Shown here: positions 27,145-36,320 of the stretch, piece after piece
Position numbering within the stretch: position 1 is the first letter of the stretch
Layout: the number at the start of each line of letters is the position of its first letter
Assembly (NCBI GenBank): GCA_902766395.1
Contig: CACXDL010000098.1
Span: 1 to 60,708, forward strand
Length of the DNA stretch: 60,708 nt
Direction: 5' to 3'
DNA from: an uncultured bacterium
GTDB taxonomy: Bacteria > Cyanobacteriota > Vampirovibrionia > Gastranaerophilales > Gastranaerophilaceae
Notes under the pieces: generated by a model
Database searches by the model: none
Told to the model about the DNA's origin: nothing
Seen by the model: only the letters and a program-made list of their open reading frames with translations
Made by a program: the position numbers and the translations under genes

Positions 27145-29043
27145 TTACTGTTTGGCGCTTGCTTTTATCTTCTTGTTTTTTCTGCGGAATGGCCACCAGT
27201 TTTTTTTTTGTGCAATGCGCACATCTTTTTTAGAGGTATTATTAAATGCTCCGGCCATAAGCGTTGTTGTGTATACCGGTGTTGTATGTGCATAATCGAA
27301 TAAAATTACACCGTTAGCCTTCATTTTTCTTGTTTCAAAAATTTGTCTTATTAAATCCTCTGCAGATCCACCCATAAAAGTTACGAACAACCCTGCATAT
27401 AATTCTGTCTCCGGCGCTTTTACCCTCAAAACATCACTCATCATTGATGAAAGCATTTTAGAGTCATAGGTTAAAAATAATGGCGTAAATCCGTCTATAT
27501 ATCCATAATATGACCAACTTCTCCAATCTTGTTGTTTTGTAGATAATGCAGATGCTATATCAGGGAATATAACGGTGCTTATGTATGTTTTATTTTCTTT
27601 ACCAATTTGCCCTACAGACTTCACAAATTGAGATATTTTATTTCTTCTGTATTCATTCCAATCATACCACTGTGCATCGGAGATATTTAAATCTATTGGA
27701 TCTGAACCATACATACTTTTAAATTCGTTTCTTGCATATTCGCTAAATCCCCAAGCAGCCATGTCATTTCTAGGATTTGCATTTGGATATCGGATGTAAT
27801 CAAGATTGATTCCGTCTGGCTTATAAACCGTAATTATTTCAGTAATCAGTTCTCTTAAGAAATCCTGAACACTCGGATTTGCAGGATCAAGAAAATATCC
27901 GTTGTGCTCGGAAGCAGATTTTGTTGCTCCCGGAACATCTGCAAACTGTTTTGTTTTATTCCCCCATTCCGGATGAACAGACAATATGTGTGCAGGATTA
28001 TACGCAGGGTTTTTGTTGCCTACATAAAATGACTGGAACCATATATGGACTTTTATTCCTCTTTTATGTGCTTCTTTTATCCATATTTCAAGAGGATTGA
28101 ATCCGGTAAACTCTTCATTCTGAACAATAAACCCGTATTTATTCATAGTATCACTCGGGAAAATTGTTTTTCCGTGATAGTAAGTTTCTAAAAATACACT
28201 GTCAAAACCGTTGTCTTTAAGTTTATCCAGAGTTGCAATAATTTGTGTTTCATTTTTTTCGGTTGGTCTGATCCATACACCTTTTAATTCGGAAGAAACA
28301 TATGGAAGAGCAGATTTAATAGCCATATTTGCAGCATCTATCGCTTCTTTTGAGTATTGATGCATCAAGGAAGGATTTCGCTTTGAATTTTGTGCAAGCT
28401 GCAAATAATTTTGTGCGGTTTGTATGCTTTTTTCAGTTTGGTAAGAAGAATATCCCGAAATATATCTTCTGTAATAATCCATTATTGATTTTGCTTCGTT
28501 TATTTTTGAGTTTGCTTCAAATGTGTAGCTTTCTGATGTTGTATATACGGTAATTGTACCATTTAATCTGTCAATATATATTTTAGCACCAGTATTTATA
28601 TTTTGGGAAATCCAATTTTTGGCAACTCCATGTCCACTGATAACAACTCCATCTTGTGGGATTGAAGAATCTGCTCCGCTTAGTGATGTTACGATATTGC
28701 CTTCAACAATTGCTTCTGTTCCAAATTCATTGGTGCCGGTGTGTTCTCCATAATTTTTAGTATATATAACAAGTTTGTTAGCTCCTCTTCCCCCGGGAAA
28801 ACTGTTTGTTGTGCTTACCGGATCTATTACATCAATTTTTCTTGATACTTGTTTAAAAACTTCTTCTCCATCATTTAAAATCATAGGCTTAAATGATAGT
28901 GGCAAATTTTCTTCATATATTTCTTCTTGCACTAGTGTATTTGGATCATTGTTATCAACAAAACTAATGCTTTCTTGGGCATATGCTTGGGTTGTTGAAA
29001 GTATTAACATTGCAAATAGTATGATTCCTAAATTATTTTTCAT
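27145..29043 (-). CDS. Secreted GHL10/DUF187 family glycosyl hydrolase-like protein
   Basis: A 632-residue protein with a signal peptide (cleavage near AYA). Residues about 30-190 form an exo-domain with GRGANKLVIYT and a VVISGHG motif similar to phosphodiester glycosidase-like N-terminal modules. From about 255 the TIM-barrel GHL10 domain starts (ELKGVWIRPTEKN), with FNPLEIWIKEAHKRGIKVHIWF and DGINLDYIRYPN, the conserved Asp-containing strand. The C-terminus is very basic. GHL10 proteins are thought to act on cell-wall or extracellular polysaccharide. A TPR lipoprotein-like gene precedes it by 4 bp. Confidence 0.82.
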   Translation of the reverse strand: MKNNLGIILFAMLILSTTQAYAQESISFVDNNDPNTLVQEEIYEENLPLSFKPMILNDGEEVFKQVSRKIDVIDPVSTTNSFPGGRGANKLVIYTKNYGEHTGTNEFGTEAIVEGNIVTSLSGADSSIPQDGVVISGHGVAKNWISQNINTGAKIYIDRLNGTITVYTTSESYTFEANSKINEAKSIMDYYRRYISGYSSYQTEKSIQTAQNYLQLAQNSKRNPSLMHQYSKEAIDAANMAIKSALPYVSSELKGVWIRPTEKNETQIIATLDKLKDNGFDSVFLETYYHGKTIFPSDTMNKYGFIVQNEEFTGFNPLEIWIKEAHKRGIKVHIWFQSFYVGNKNPAYNPAHILSVHPEWGNKTKQFADVPGATKSASEHNGYFLDPANPSVQDFLRELITEIITVYKPDGINLDYIRYPNANPRNDMAAWGFSEYARNEFKSMYGSDPIDLNISDAQWYDWNEYRRNKISQFVKSVGQIGKENKTYISTVIFPDIASALSTKQQDWRSWSYYGYIDGFTPLFLTYDSKMLSSMMSDVLRVKAPETELYAGLFVTFMGGSAEDLIRQIFETRKMKANGVILFDYAHTTPVYTTTLMAGAFNNTSKKDVRIAQKKNWWPFRRKNKKIKASAKQ

Positions 29044-29047
29044 TTAA

Positions 29048-29707
29048 TTATTTTGACCTCTTGTAGTATCCGGTGTTTTGGTACTTTATCTCTTCTAATT
29101 CTCTTATTTTATCTGGAGTATCTGCGTCATTTGGGTTTGTCAGAAACAATTTTTTATAATAAGTGTTTGCTCTTGCTAAATCTCCAAGTTTTTCGTATAT
29201 ATCTGCCATTTTTTTTAGATTTTCAGGGCTCTCCTTCATTCCGTACTCAAAGGCATGTCTATAAAGTTTTAATGCTTTTTTATAATTTCTTCTTTTGTAA
29301 AAATAGTCTCCGAAGTAGTAATTAGCATCTATGTTTTTGTAATTTATTGCTAAAGCTCTGGAAAAATACGATTTTGCGTATCTGTCATTTTTTTGAATAT
29401 CGTATATCCTTGCAAGTTGTATTATTGAATATATATTGCCTTTGTCAATTGTAGTTGCTATATAATAGTTATCTCTTGCTTGATCAAGATCCTTACTGTT
29501 ACAAGAATCCTTATTTTTTTCGCAAGCCAAAAACTTTGCATCCGCACTTTTTATTACGTCAGAAATGTTAACTTTTGGCTTTGTAATTTTTTCGACGTAA
29601 TCATCCTCTGCCATACAGGTTATGTTGCATATGCTAAGCAGCACAAAAACAATGTTTATTGCTATCAGATTATAAATCTTTAATTGTCGGTGTTTCTTTA
29701 ATGTCAT
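29048..29707 (-). CDS. TPR-repeat protein with N-terminal membrane or signal segment
   Basis: A 219-residue protein: basic N-terminus, one hydrophobic helix (about 12-30, ending ITCMAED) and then at least four TPR-like repeats from about 70 to 205 (A-x-x-Y-F-x-x-A patterns). It probably acts as an envelope scaffold. Its start overlaps the preceding secreted-protein gene by 38 bases and it ends 4 bp before the glycosidase gene, so all three form one operon. Confidence 0.72.
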   Translation of the reverse strand: MTLKKHRQLKIYNLIAINIVFVLLSICNITCMAEDDYVEKITKPKVNISDVIKSADAKFLACEKNKDSCNSKDLDQARDNYYIATTIDKGNIYSIIQLARIYDIQKNDRYAKSYFSRALAINYKNIDANYYFGDYFYKRRNYKKALKLYRHAFEYGMKESPENLKKMADIYEKLGDLARANTYYKKLFLTNPNDADTPDKIRELEEIKYQNTGYYKRSK

Positions 29708-29972
29708 GATGATAGAATGAATAATCGTCCATTGCAGGATCTATATATCCGTGTAGCCTTTTCCAAAAACCTGCCCTTTTTTCTCCCGGAGTATAATATT
29801 CTTCTCCAAGAGCTCTGGATCTTACGACCTTCATAGATTCATAAATCTGTGAAGAATAACCGTTGTTGATAACATAATCTCTTGATAATGTCTGATCTAT
29901 CGTGACGGCAGCATTTGATTGCAAGTTCAATGTTACTGTAAGGAGTGCTACTAATAATAATTTAATTTTCAT
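29670..29972 (-). CDS. Small secreted protein of unknown function
   Basis: A 100-residue protein with a signal peptide ending near SNAA and a mature part rich in Tyr, Arg and Gly. No family is recognised. A GTG two codons upstream (29978) is possible; ATG at 29972 has the better-spaced GAGG. It is the first gene of the operon with the TPR protein and glycosidase. Confidence 0.6.
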   Translation of the reverse strand: MKIKLLLVALLTVTLNLQSNAAVTIDQTLSRDYVINNGYSSQIYESMKVVRSRALGEEYYTPGEKRAGFWKRLHGYIDPAMDDYSFYHHDIKETPTIKDL

Positions 29973-30056
29973 ATTCACCTCTTTAACATATATTATAATG
30001 TATTTTTTTAATGGTGCAATATTATTATAAATTATTTACATTGTTAATGTAATAGA

Positions 30057-31115
30057 TTATTTGAATGATTTAGTGATTACTTCTTCTAATTTATCTAATA
30101 GTTGATCTTCCTTTACACGACAAATTATTTCACCTTTTTTAAAAATATATCCTTCCCCAATTGCTCCGGCAATACCAAAATCTGCGTGTTTTGCTTCCCC
30201 TGGACCATTTACCGGACAACCCATAACAGCAATTGTTATACATTTATCAAAGTTTTTAAACCTTTCCTCAACTTTTTTGGCCAAATTAATCAAGTCTATT
30301 TGGGTTCTGCCGCAAGTAGGACAAGAAATAAAATTAACTCCTCTTTTTCTTAAATTCAGACTTTTTAAAATATCATATCCCGCATGAACCTCTTCCACAG
30401 GATTTTCAGTCAGAGAAACTCTTATTGTATCCCCAATTCCTTCTGATAATAATGCCCCTATTCCTATGTAAGATTTTATCAACCCTCCACGCATTGTCCC
30501 TGCTTCTGTTAAACCAATGTGAAGAGGGTATTCAATCATTTGAGCAATTTTTCTGTATGCTTCAATTGTAGTGAAAACATCGGATGATTTTAAAGAAATT
30601 TTTATCAGATCAAAATCCAAGTCTTCAAGAATTTTTATGTGATTCATTGCGCTTTCTACCATTTTATCTGAAAGCGATAAGTTTTCCTGTTGTTCCAGTT
30701 TTTTTTCCAGAGAGCCGGCATTAACACCTATACGGATTGGTATTTTCTGTTGTTTGGCAAGCTCTACAACCTTTTGGGTGTGCTCAATTTTTCCAATATT
30801 GCCGGGGTTTAATCTTAATGCCGAAATTCCGTTATTTATGCATTGTATTGCGAGTCTGTAATCAAAGTGAATATCCGCAATAAGAGGAACAGGTGAAATT
30901 TTTACAAGTGATTTTATTGCTTCTGCGGCATCTTTATTTAACACCGCAAGGCGAATCAATTCACAACCGGCATCAGCAAGTTCTTTAATTTGCGCTGAGG
31001 TTGATTTAATATCTCTTGTGTCAGTATTACACATTGATTGAACTGAAATTGGGTTATTATTACCAATTTTTACATTTCCAATGTAAATTTCTTTTGAATT
31101 TCTTCTTTTTATCAT
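30057..31115 (-). CDS. ispG: 4-hydroxy-3-methylbut-2-en-1-yl diphosphate synthase
   Basis: This is the penultimate enzyme of the MEP isoprenoid pathway, a [4Fe-4S] enzyme. The 352 residues contain QSMCNTDTRD, the TIM-barrel ADIHFDYRLA, LRLNPGN, and the cluster-binding Cys in CPTCGRT and MGCPVNGPGEA near the C-terminus. Length is the short bacterial form. It has a TACAAT box 6 nt before ATG and no ribosome site, and is divergent from the phosphodiesterase gene with only 40 bp between. Confidence 0.96.
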   Translation of the reverse strand: MIKRRNSKEIYIGNVKIGNNNPISVQSMCNTDTRDIKSTSAQIKELADAGCELIRLAVLNKDAAEAIKSLVKISPVPLIADIHFDYRLAIQCINNGISALRLNPGNIGKIEHTQKVVELAKQQKIPIRIGVNAGSLEKKLEQQENLSLSDKMVESAMNHIKILEDLDFDLIKISLKSSDVFTTIEAYRKIAQMIEYPLHIGLTEAGTMRGGLIKSYIGIGALLSEGIGDTIRVSLTENPVEEVHAGYDILKSLNLRKRGVNFISCPTCGRTQIDLINLAKKVEERFKNFDKCITIAVMGCPVNGPGEAKHADFGIAGAIGEGYIFKKGEIICRVKEDQLLDKLEEVITKSFK

Positions 31116-31127
31116 AAAATGATTGTA
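31116..31127 (-). promoter_or_regulatory. Leaderless-type promoter box of ispG
   Basis: On the minus strand TACAAT (31127-31122) is followed by 6 nt and ATG. Confidence 0.55.
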
Positions 31128-31155
31128 TCACATAATTTAAGAAAGGGAGAATCAT

Positions 31156-31890
31156 ATGAGAATTGCCGTATTATCGGATATACACGGGAATGTTCAGGCA
31201 ATGGAGTCGGTAATGACTGATGTTATAGAGCAGGGTTGTGAGCATGTGTTTTGCCTTGGGGATTTGGTTTTAGCCGGTCCGCAGCCGCTTGAGATAATGG
31301 AATATGTTACATCTCAGGAAAATTGGACTGTAATACAAGGGAATACTGATAAAATGCTTGCTAATTTTGGACAGGATGTGATGGACTTTCTTGAGGCTCA
31401 ATATCCGGTTATGGCAAACGCAGCCTTGGCTGATGCAAATCTTTTAAGTGAAGAATATAAAGCTTATCTGGCGAACTTGTCACCACAATTGTCATTAGAT
31501 GTAGAAGGATGTCCTGTGTTATTAGTTCATGGTTCTCCAAGAGCAAATAACGAGGATATTCTCCCGGCTATGCCATTAGAAGAAATTGAAGAAATTATTG
31601 CCGGTACCACAGAAAAACTTATTTTTTGTGGTCATACACATATCCCTTGCGGGTATCAAACTAGTTCAGGGCAAACAGTTGTAAATGTTGGCAGCGTTGG
31701 GCGCCCTATGACAGAAAAACCTTTAGCATGTTATGTAGTTGCAGATTTTGAACAGGGTGATTTTGAGATAAAGCACAGATTTGTTCCATATGACTACAAA
31801 ACCGCGGCAAAAATTATGTCTTCAAGAGATTTTATTGGCTCTGACAGAATTGCGGATTTAATACTAAACCCTGTAGAAAGACATGTCTAG
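31156..31890 (+). CDS. YfcE/MJ0936-like metallophosphoesterase
   Basis: A 244-residue calcineurin-like phosphoesterase. Metal ligands are seen in SDIHGN, LGDLVLAG, QGNTDK, VHGSPR and CGHTHIP. NVGSVGRPM is typical of the YfcE/MJ0936 group of cyclic-nucleotide or phosphodiester hydrolases. A strong AGGGAG site precedes ATG. It overlaps rlmN by 8 bases. Confidence 0.85.
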   Translation: MRIAVLSDIHGNVQAMESVMTDVIEQGCEHVFCLGDLVLAGPQPLEIMEYVTSQENWTVIQGNTDKMLANFGQDVMDFLEAQYPVMANAALADANLLSEEYKAYLANLSPQLSLDVEGCPVLLVHGSPRANNEDILPAMPLEEIEEIIAGTTEKLIFCGHTHIPCGYQTSSGQTVVNVGSVGRPMTEKPLACYVVADFEQGDFEIKHRFVPYDYKTAAKIMSSRDFIGSDRIADLILNPVERHV

Positions 31891-32911
31891 TATGCATGTT
31901 TTATCTGGTTTGAATTTAGAAGAAATAGAAAGTGTGACTTCTCAGTTGGGGGCGTCTAAATTTCGTGCACGTCAAATTCATAACTGGATTTACTTAAAAT
32001 CTGTCAGCTCAATAGATGAAATGACTGATCTTTCAAAAAAGTTTCGTGATGAACTAAATAAGGTTGCAAAGGTTTCGGAAATAAAGATAAAAGTCAAACA
32101 GGAAAGTGCTGACGGAACTATAAAATACTTACTTGAATATCCTGATGGTGAATGTGTCGAAACTGTTTTGATGAGATTTGATAACCGTGCAAATCTAACT
32201 GCATGTGTAAGTTCTCAGGTTGGTTGTGCAGTCAATTGTTCTTTTTGCGCAACAGGAAAAAGAGGTTTTATACGCAATCTTACTTATAAAGAAATTGTAG
32301 AACAAGTTTTAACGATTCAGCGAGATACGGGTTTAAAAGTTACAAATATTGTATTTATGGGGCAGGGTGAACCATTATTAAACCTTGATAATGTCCTCAA
32401 GGCTATGCAAATTTTTAATGAAGATTTCCAGATAGGGGCAAGGCGTTTAACAGTGTCGACATCGGGAATTATTCCTAAAATCAGAGCACTCGCTGATTTG
32501 GATATGCAATCTACATTAGCGCTATCTCTTCATGCCCCAAATCATGAAATTCGTTCAAAACTAATGATGATTGAAGAAAAATATCCTATGGACGAACTTA
32601 AAAAAGCTTTAAAATATTATGTAGACAAAACAGGAAGACGTATTACAATAGAATATTTATTGATAAAGAATTTGAATGATACCGCAGAATGTGCAAAGCA
32701 ATTAGCCATATATTTAAAAGATGTCAAGTGCAATATAAACCTTATTCCTTACAACCCGACAGAAAAAAATGATTATCAGCGACCTTCAAATAATTCAATA
32801 ATGAAATTCAAATATTTAATGGAACATTCCGGCAAAAAAGTTACTGTTCGTCTTGAACGCGGAGCTGATATTGATGCAGCCTGCGGCCAATTAAGGGGCA
32901 AAGTTGATTAA
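31883..32911 (+). CDS. rlmN: Dual-specificity RNA methyltransferase RlmN
   Basis: This radical SAM enzyme methylates A2503 of 23S rRNA and A37 of some tRNAs. The 342 residues include the CxxxCxxC cluster (GCAVNCSFCATG), GQGEPLLN, the STSGI motif, the helper Cys near the C-terminus (DIDAACGQLRG) and the conserved N-terminal region KFRARQIHNWIY. Its start overlaps the preceding gene; a second ATG at codon 4 is also possible. Confidence 0.95.
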   Translation: MSSMHVLSGLNLEEIESVTSQLGASKFRARQIHNWIYLKSVSSIDEMTDLSKKFRDELNKVAKVSEIKIKVKQESADGTIKYLLEYPDGECVETVLMRFDNRANLTACVSSQVGCAVNCSFCATGKRGFIRNLTYKEIVEQVLTIQRDTGLKVTNIVFMGQGEPLLNLDNVLKAMQIFNEDFQIGARRLTVSTSGIIPKIRALADLDMQSTLALSLHAPNHEIRSKLMMIEEKYPMDELKKALKYYVDKTGRRITIEYLLIKNLNDTAECAKQLAIYLKDVKCNINLIPYNPTEKNDYQRPSNNSIMKFKYLMEHSGKKVTVRLERGADIDAACGQLRGKVD

Positions 32912-33585
32912 TCTTTGTAAATTGGAATTCTGATTTCAAATAGGGTTTCACTTTTCGTAGAACGAATTAATCTGATTTCTGAATTTTGACTTTCCAAATA
33001 CTGTTTACATATATGTAAACCCAATCCGCAACCGTTTTTCTTGTCTGTATAGCCACATTCAAATATTGTTTCTTGTTTACTTTGAGGAATCGGCTTCCCG
33101 TTATTTGAAATTTTTATTATTCCTGTGTCATTTTTAATTTCTGCAAGTATTGAGATTTTGCCTTTTACTTCTATAGATTCAATTCCATTTTTGATAATAT
33201 TTACCATAGATGCAAGTAATTTATTCTCATCCATAAAAATTGATGCTGTATTTTTAACAAATACTTCAAATTTTATATCTTTGTCAAAAACGTATGCTTT
33301 TGACAGTTCTGCACCTTTGATTATCTCTTTTTCAAAATCATATATTTGAGGTTTTGTTTGATCTGTTGATTTTAATTCAAGCAAATTTGCATTTATTATT
33401 TGAATTGATTTTTGAATGCATTCCAGGGCATTTTCTACGGATTCGTTTTTTATTCCATCCTTTTCGAGATTACGCTTAATTATTTGTGAGTACATATCAC
33501 AGATAGAAAGGTGATTTCTTATCTCGTGTGAAATGCATCTTATTTGAGTTTGATATTCTTGCTTAAAAGTTTCTATATTAGTCAT
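32908..33585 (-). CDS. Cytoplasmic sensor histidine kinase
   Basis: A 225-residue minimal kinase without membrane helix or sensory domain. The H box is CISHEIRNHLS, the N box NIIKNGIESI, and the ATP lid contains CGYTDKKNGCGLGLHICK. It probably takes input from a partner protein. A 12-codon upstream extension to 33621 is possible but starts before the hairpin and is disfavoured. It lies downstream of the response regulator, separated by a terminator-like hairpin, and overlaps rlmN by 4 bases at its end. Confidence 0.82.
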   Translation of the reverse strand: MTNIETFKQEYQTQIRCISHEIRNHLSICDMYSQIIKRNLEKDGIKNESVENALECIQKSIQIINANLLELKSTDQTKPQIYDFEKEIIKGAELSKAYVFDKDIKFEVFVKNTASIFMDENKLLASMVNIIKNGIESIEVKGKISILAEIKNDTGIIKISNNGKPIPQSKQETIFECGYTDKKNGCGLGLHICKQYLESQNSEIRLIRSTKSETLFEIRIPIYKD

Positions 33586-33608
33586 TTTTTCTCTCTTTGG
33601 GTAAAATA

Positions 33609-33637
33609 AAAGGTTCTGCAAAATTTACAGAACCTAA
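33609..33637 (-). terminator. Terminator or attenuator between response regulator and kinase
   Basis: An 8-bp inverted repeat (AGGTTCTG at 33611-33618 with CAGAACCT at 33628-33635) is followed, on the minus strand, by a T-rich tail. It would separate the regulator transcript from the kinase gene or limit kinase expression. Confidence 0.6.
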
Positions 33638-33656
33638 AAATTGAAGTGTCAGTCTA

Positions 33657-34370
33657 TTATGCTGCCGTAGCAATAGCTTCTGATTTTGCTGAAGTATTCA
33701 CTTTAAATCCATGACTTAAAGCATATAATACTGCGTTTGTTCTGTCATTAACCTGTAATTTTTGGAAAATATTATTAACGTGGGTTTTAACTGTAGTTTC
33801 TGAAATAATTAGTTTTCCTGCAATACTCTTGTAGTTAATCCCTTGTGTTAATAATTCTAATACTTCGTTTTCTCTAATAGTTAAAGTTGAGAGTAAATTT
33901 TCTTCTGATGATGATGCAGAATTTTCTTTTGCGCAATTTTGGAAATATTCGAAGAACCTTGTTGATAATATCGATGGTAAAAAGATTTTACCCTCTGAAA
34001 CGGCCTCGACAGCGTCAATAAGTTTTGAAGAGGCCATAGTTTTTAATACATAACCTTTTGCTCCAAGTTTCATTGCTCTATATATTAAATCAGAATCATC
34101 GTAACCACTTAATATAACAACTTTTGTTGAAAGACCTAACTTATTAATAGTTTGAAGAGTTTGTAGCCCATCTTTTTCCGGCATATTAATATCCATCAAG
34201 ACGATATCAGGATGGTATTTTTTGATTAAATTAATTCCCAAATTTGCACTTCTTGTTGCGCCAACAACATTGTAACTGCTCTCAAGGGTGATCAATTCTT
34301 TTATCCCTCTCAAGTGATTTGCATTGTCATCAATTAATAAAACTCTCAGTTTTTTTGTAAAGTCTCTCAT
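33657..34370 (-). CDS. NarL/FixJ-type response regulator
   Basis: A 237-residue regulator: receiver domain with phosphoacceptor Asp in VLMDINMPEKDG and Lys in YVLKTM, then a LuxR helix-turn-helix (LTIRENEVLELLTQG, VKTHVNNIFQKL). The C-terminus is a short Ala/Ser-rich tail. An ATG five codons upstream (34385) is possible; the ATG at 34370 has GGGGGA at good distance. The kinase gene downstream is the likely partner. Confidence 0.9.
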   Translation of the reverse strand: MRDFTKKLRVLLIDDNANHLRGIKELITLESSYNVVGATRSANLGINLIKKYHPDIVLMDINMPEKDGLQTLQTINKLGLSTKVVILSGYDDSDLIYRAMKLGAKGYVLKTMASSKLIDAVEAVSEGKIFLPSILSTRFFEYFQNCAKENSASSSEENLLSTLTIRENEVLELLTQGINYKSIAGKLIISETTVKTHVNNIFQKLQVNDRTNAVLYALSHGFKVNTSAKSEAIATAA

Positions 34371-34525
34371 TATTATTTCCCCCATATGTATAATTTGTTT
34401 TCTACACTATACATACTAATAAATTTTTTTTTTGTTTAAATCCATGTAGCGGCTGATTAATTTAAAAATAAAGATTTAAGAACTTATCTAAACCGATGGA
34501 TTTAGATTTTCTCTAAACCATGCTC

Positions 34526-34552
34526 TACACCATGATTTCGCCGCATGGTGTA
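34526..34552. promoter_or_regulatory. Palindrome upstream of the response regulator gene (possible operator)
   Basis: A perfect 9-bp inverted repeat (TACACCATG with CATGGTGTA) around a 9-nt centre lies about 155 bp upstream of the regulator start. NarL-type dimers bind such sites, so autoregulation is possible; this is inference. Confidence 0.4.
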
Positions 34553-34592
34553 TTAATTTTTGCATCTCATCTTAAAGCAGTATTGCTAAAAT

Positions 34593-34635
34593 AAAAACAT
34601 CATATTTAAAGTTTAAATTTAAATGTGATGTTTTT
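34593..34635 (-). terminator. Terminator of panC operon
   Basis: A near-perfect 18-bp stem (34593-34610 with 34618-34635, one wobble) with A/T runs at the ends lies 25 bp after the panC stop. Confidence 0.8.
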
Positions 34636-34660
34636 CATTCAAAAAATGTATATATTTTTA

Positions 34661-35518
34661 TTATTGGTTAAGAAGGATATTATCAATCAATCTTACACCT
34701 CCAACTTTGCAGGCAATAAAGACCCTTGTATTATTATCCGCTTGCTGTTTTTCTTCTAAATTGTCAGCATCTGCGAATTCAAGATATTCTAACTCGTGTT
34801 TATCATTTAAATAATTGAATGCTGTTTCTTTTAACGATTTAACATCAGTTACACCATTTTGATAGCAGGTTTTGATGTTATTTAAAATTTTACTGAGAAC
34901 AAGTGCTTCTTTTTTATCCTCATCAGAAAGATATTTGTTTCTTGAACTTAAAGCCAAACCTGATTTTTCCCTTATTATAGGACAAGAAACTATTTCTACC
35001 GGAATATTCAGGTCTTTCACCATCTTTTTTATTATTATTAATTGCTGAGCATCTTTTTCTCCAAAAAACGCGTAATCCGGTTGTACAATGTTAAACAATT
35101 TATTTACCACGGTGCAAACTCCATCAAAGTGTCCTACTCTTGATTTCCCGCAGAGTTTGTTTACATAAAAAAACGGAGGTACTACATATGTTAAAAAATC
35201 ATTGGTTTTTGGAGTTTCGTTTCCATACATTTCTTCAGGACTAGGAGAAAAAACAATATCAACTCCATTTGATTCACAAAGTTTGACATCTTCATCCAGA
35301 GTTCTTGGGTATTTATCCAAATCCTCACCGGGGCAAAATTGTATAGGATTGACAAAATCCGAAACAACAACTTTATCGCAAGATGACAGAGCCTTTTTTA
35401 TTAAACTCATATGACCCTCGTGAAGCGCCCCCATTGTAGGAACAAGACCTACGATAAAACCTTCTTTTTTCCATTCTTTAATTTGTGCTCTTACTTCACT
35501 AATTGTTTTTATCAACAT
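34661..35518 (-). CDS. panC: Pantothenate synthetase
   Basis: It joins pantoate and beta-alanine with ATP. The 285 residues include VPTMGALHEGHMSL (HxGH nucleotide site), FVNPIQFCPGEDLDKYPRT, FGEKDAQQ and the KMSKS-like REKSGLALSSRN. The ATG at 35518 is one base after the panB stop; the longer frame to 35554 would run inside panB. The genes are cotranscribed with panB, yvcK and probably pxpA. Confidence 0.95.
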   Translation of the reverse strand: MLIKTISEVRAQIKEWKKEGFIVGLVPTMGALHEGHMSLIKKALSSCDKVVVSDFVNPIQFCPGEDLDKYPRTLDEDVKLCESNGVDIVFSPSPEEMYGNETPKTNDFLTYVVPPFFYVNKLCGKSRVGHFDGVCTVVNKLFNIVQPDYAFFGEKDAQQLIIIKKMVKDLNIPVEIVSCPIIREKSGLALSSRNKYLSDEDKKEALVLSKILNNIKTCYQNGVTDVKSLKETAFNYLNDKHELEYLEFADADNLEEKQQADNNTRVFIACKVGGVRLIDNILLNQ

Positions 35519-35519
35519 T

Positions 35520-36320
35520 TTAATATACCTCGTTTTCGTTTGGATAATCCCCATTTTTTATATCTTGTATGTATCTTTGTGCACTTTCTGTAATAAGTGT
35601 TTTCATATCCCCGTATTTGCGTGCAAACTTTGGAGTAAAAGAGTCGAACTTGCCAAACAAATCATCACATACCATTACAAAACCGTCACAATACCTTCCG
35701 GCTCCGCAAGATATAGTTGGTATACTGATTTCTTGTGTGATGACTCTTGCAACATTTTCAGGGACCATCTCAAGTACAATAGAAAATGCTCCTGCCTTCT
35801 CAAGCCTTTTTGCTTGTTTTAAAAGTATTTCCGCTGCTTCTTCTGTTTTGCCTTGAATTATATGTCCCCCGATAACATTTTGAGATTGCGGTGTAAATCC
35901 TATATGCCCCATAACCGGAACTCCCATATTAATTGTGCATTCAATTAGTTTTGCAATATAATCATTACAACCCTCGAGTTTAACGGCATTTGCTCCGTTT
36001 TTCACCATATTGCCAATGTTTGTCAGCGCAGAAGGGATATCTACTGTATAACTCATAAATGGCATATCCGTTACAACCATTGCTCTTTGAACGCCTTTTG
36101 CAACTGCGCGGGTAAAAATAGTCATTTCATCAATTCCTATACAATTGGTGCTTTCATAACCCAATGCTGTCATTGCGAGACTATCCCCAATTAAAACAAC
36201 ATCTATTCCTGCAGCATCCAGATATTTTGCAGTAGAGTAATCATATGCTGTCAGCATTGAAAACTTTTCGTTGTTGTCCTTTATTTTTTTTAATGTTCTT
36301 ACGGAAACCTTATTGATCAT
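35520..36320 (-). CDS. panB: 3-methyl-2-oxobutanoate hydroxymethyltransferase
   Basis: This is the first step of pantothenate synthesis. The 266-residue protein shows MLTAYDYSTAKYLDAAG, GDSLAMTALGYEST, VKLEGC, MGHIGFTPQS and the catalytic Glu region. ATG at 36320 overlaps the end of yvcK by 11 bases; a longer in-frame start at 36362 would be inside yvcK and is unlikely. Confidence 0.95.
   Translation of the reverse strand: MINKVSVRTLKKIKDNNEKFSMLTAYDYSTAKYLDAAGIDVVLIGDSLAMTALGYESTNCIGIDEMTIFTRAVAKGVQRAMVVTDMPFMSYTVDIPSALTNIGNMVKNGANAVKLEGCNDYIAKLIECTINMGVPVMGHIGFTPQSQNVIGGHIIQGKTEEAAEILLKQAKRLEKAGAFSIVLEMVPENVARVITQEISIPTISCGAGRYCDGFVMVCDDLFGKFDSFTPKFARKYGDMKTLITESAQRYIQDIKNGDYPNENEVY

Larger units (their letters stand above)
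34371..34660. other. Intergenic region between regulator and panC
   Basis: A 290-bp AT-rich gap on the 5' side of the regulator gene and 3' of panC. It holds a palindrome (34526-34552) and the panC terminator (34593-34635), described separately. No ORF or RNA gene seen. Confidence 0.6.
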
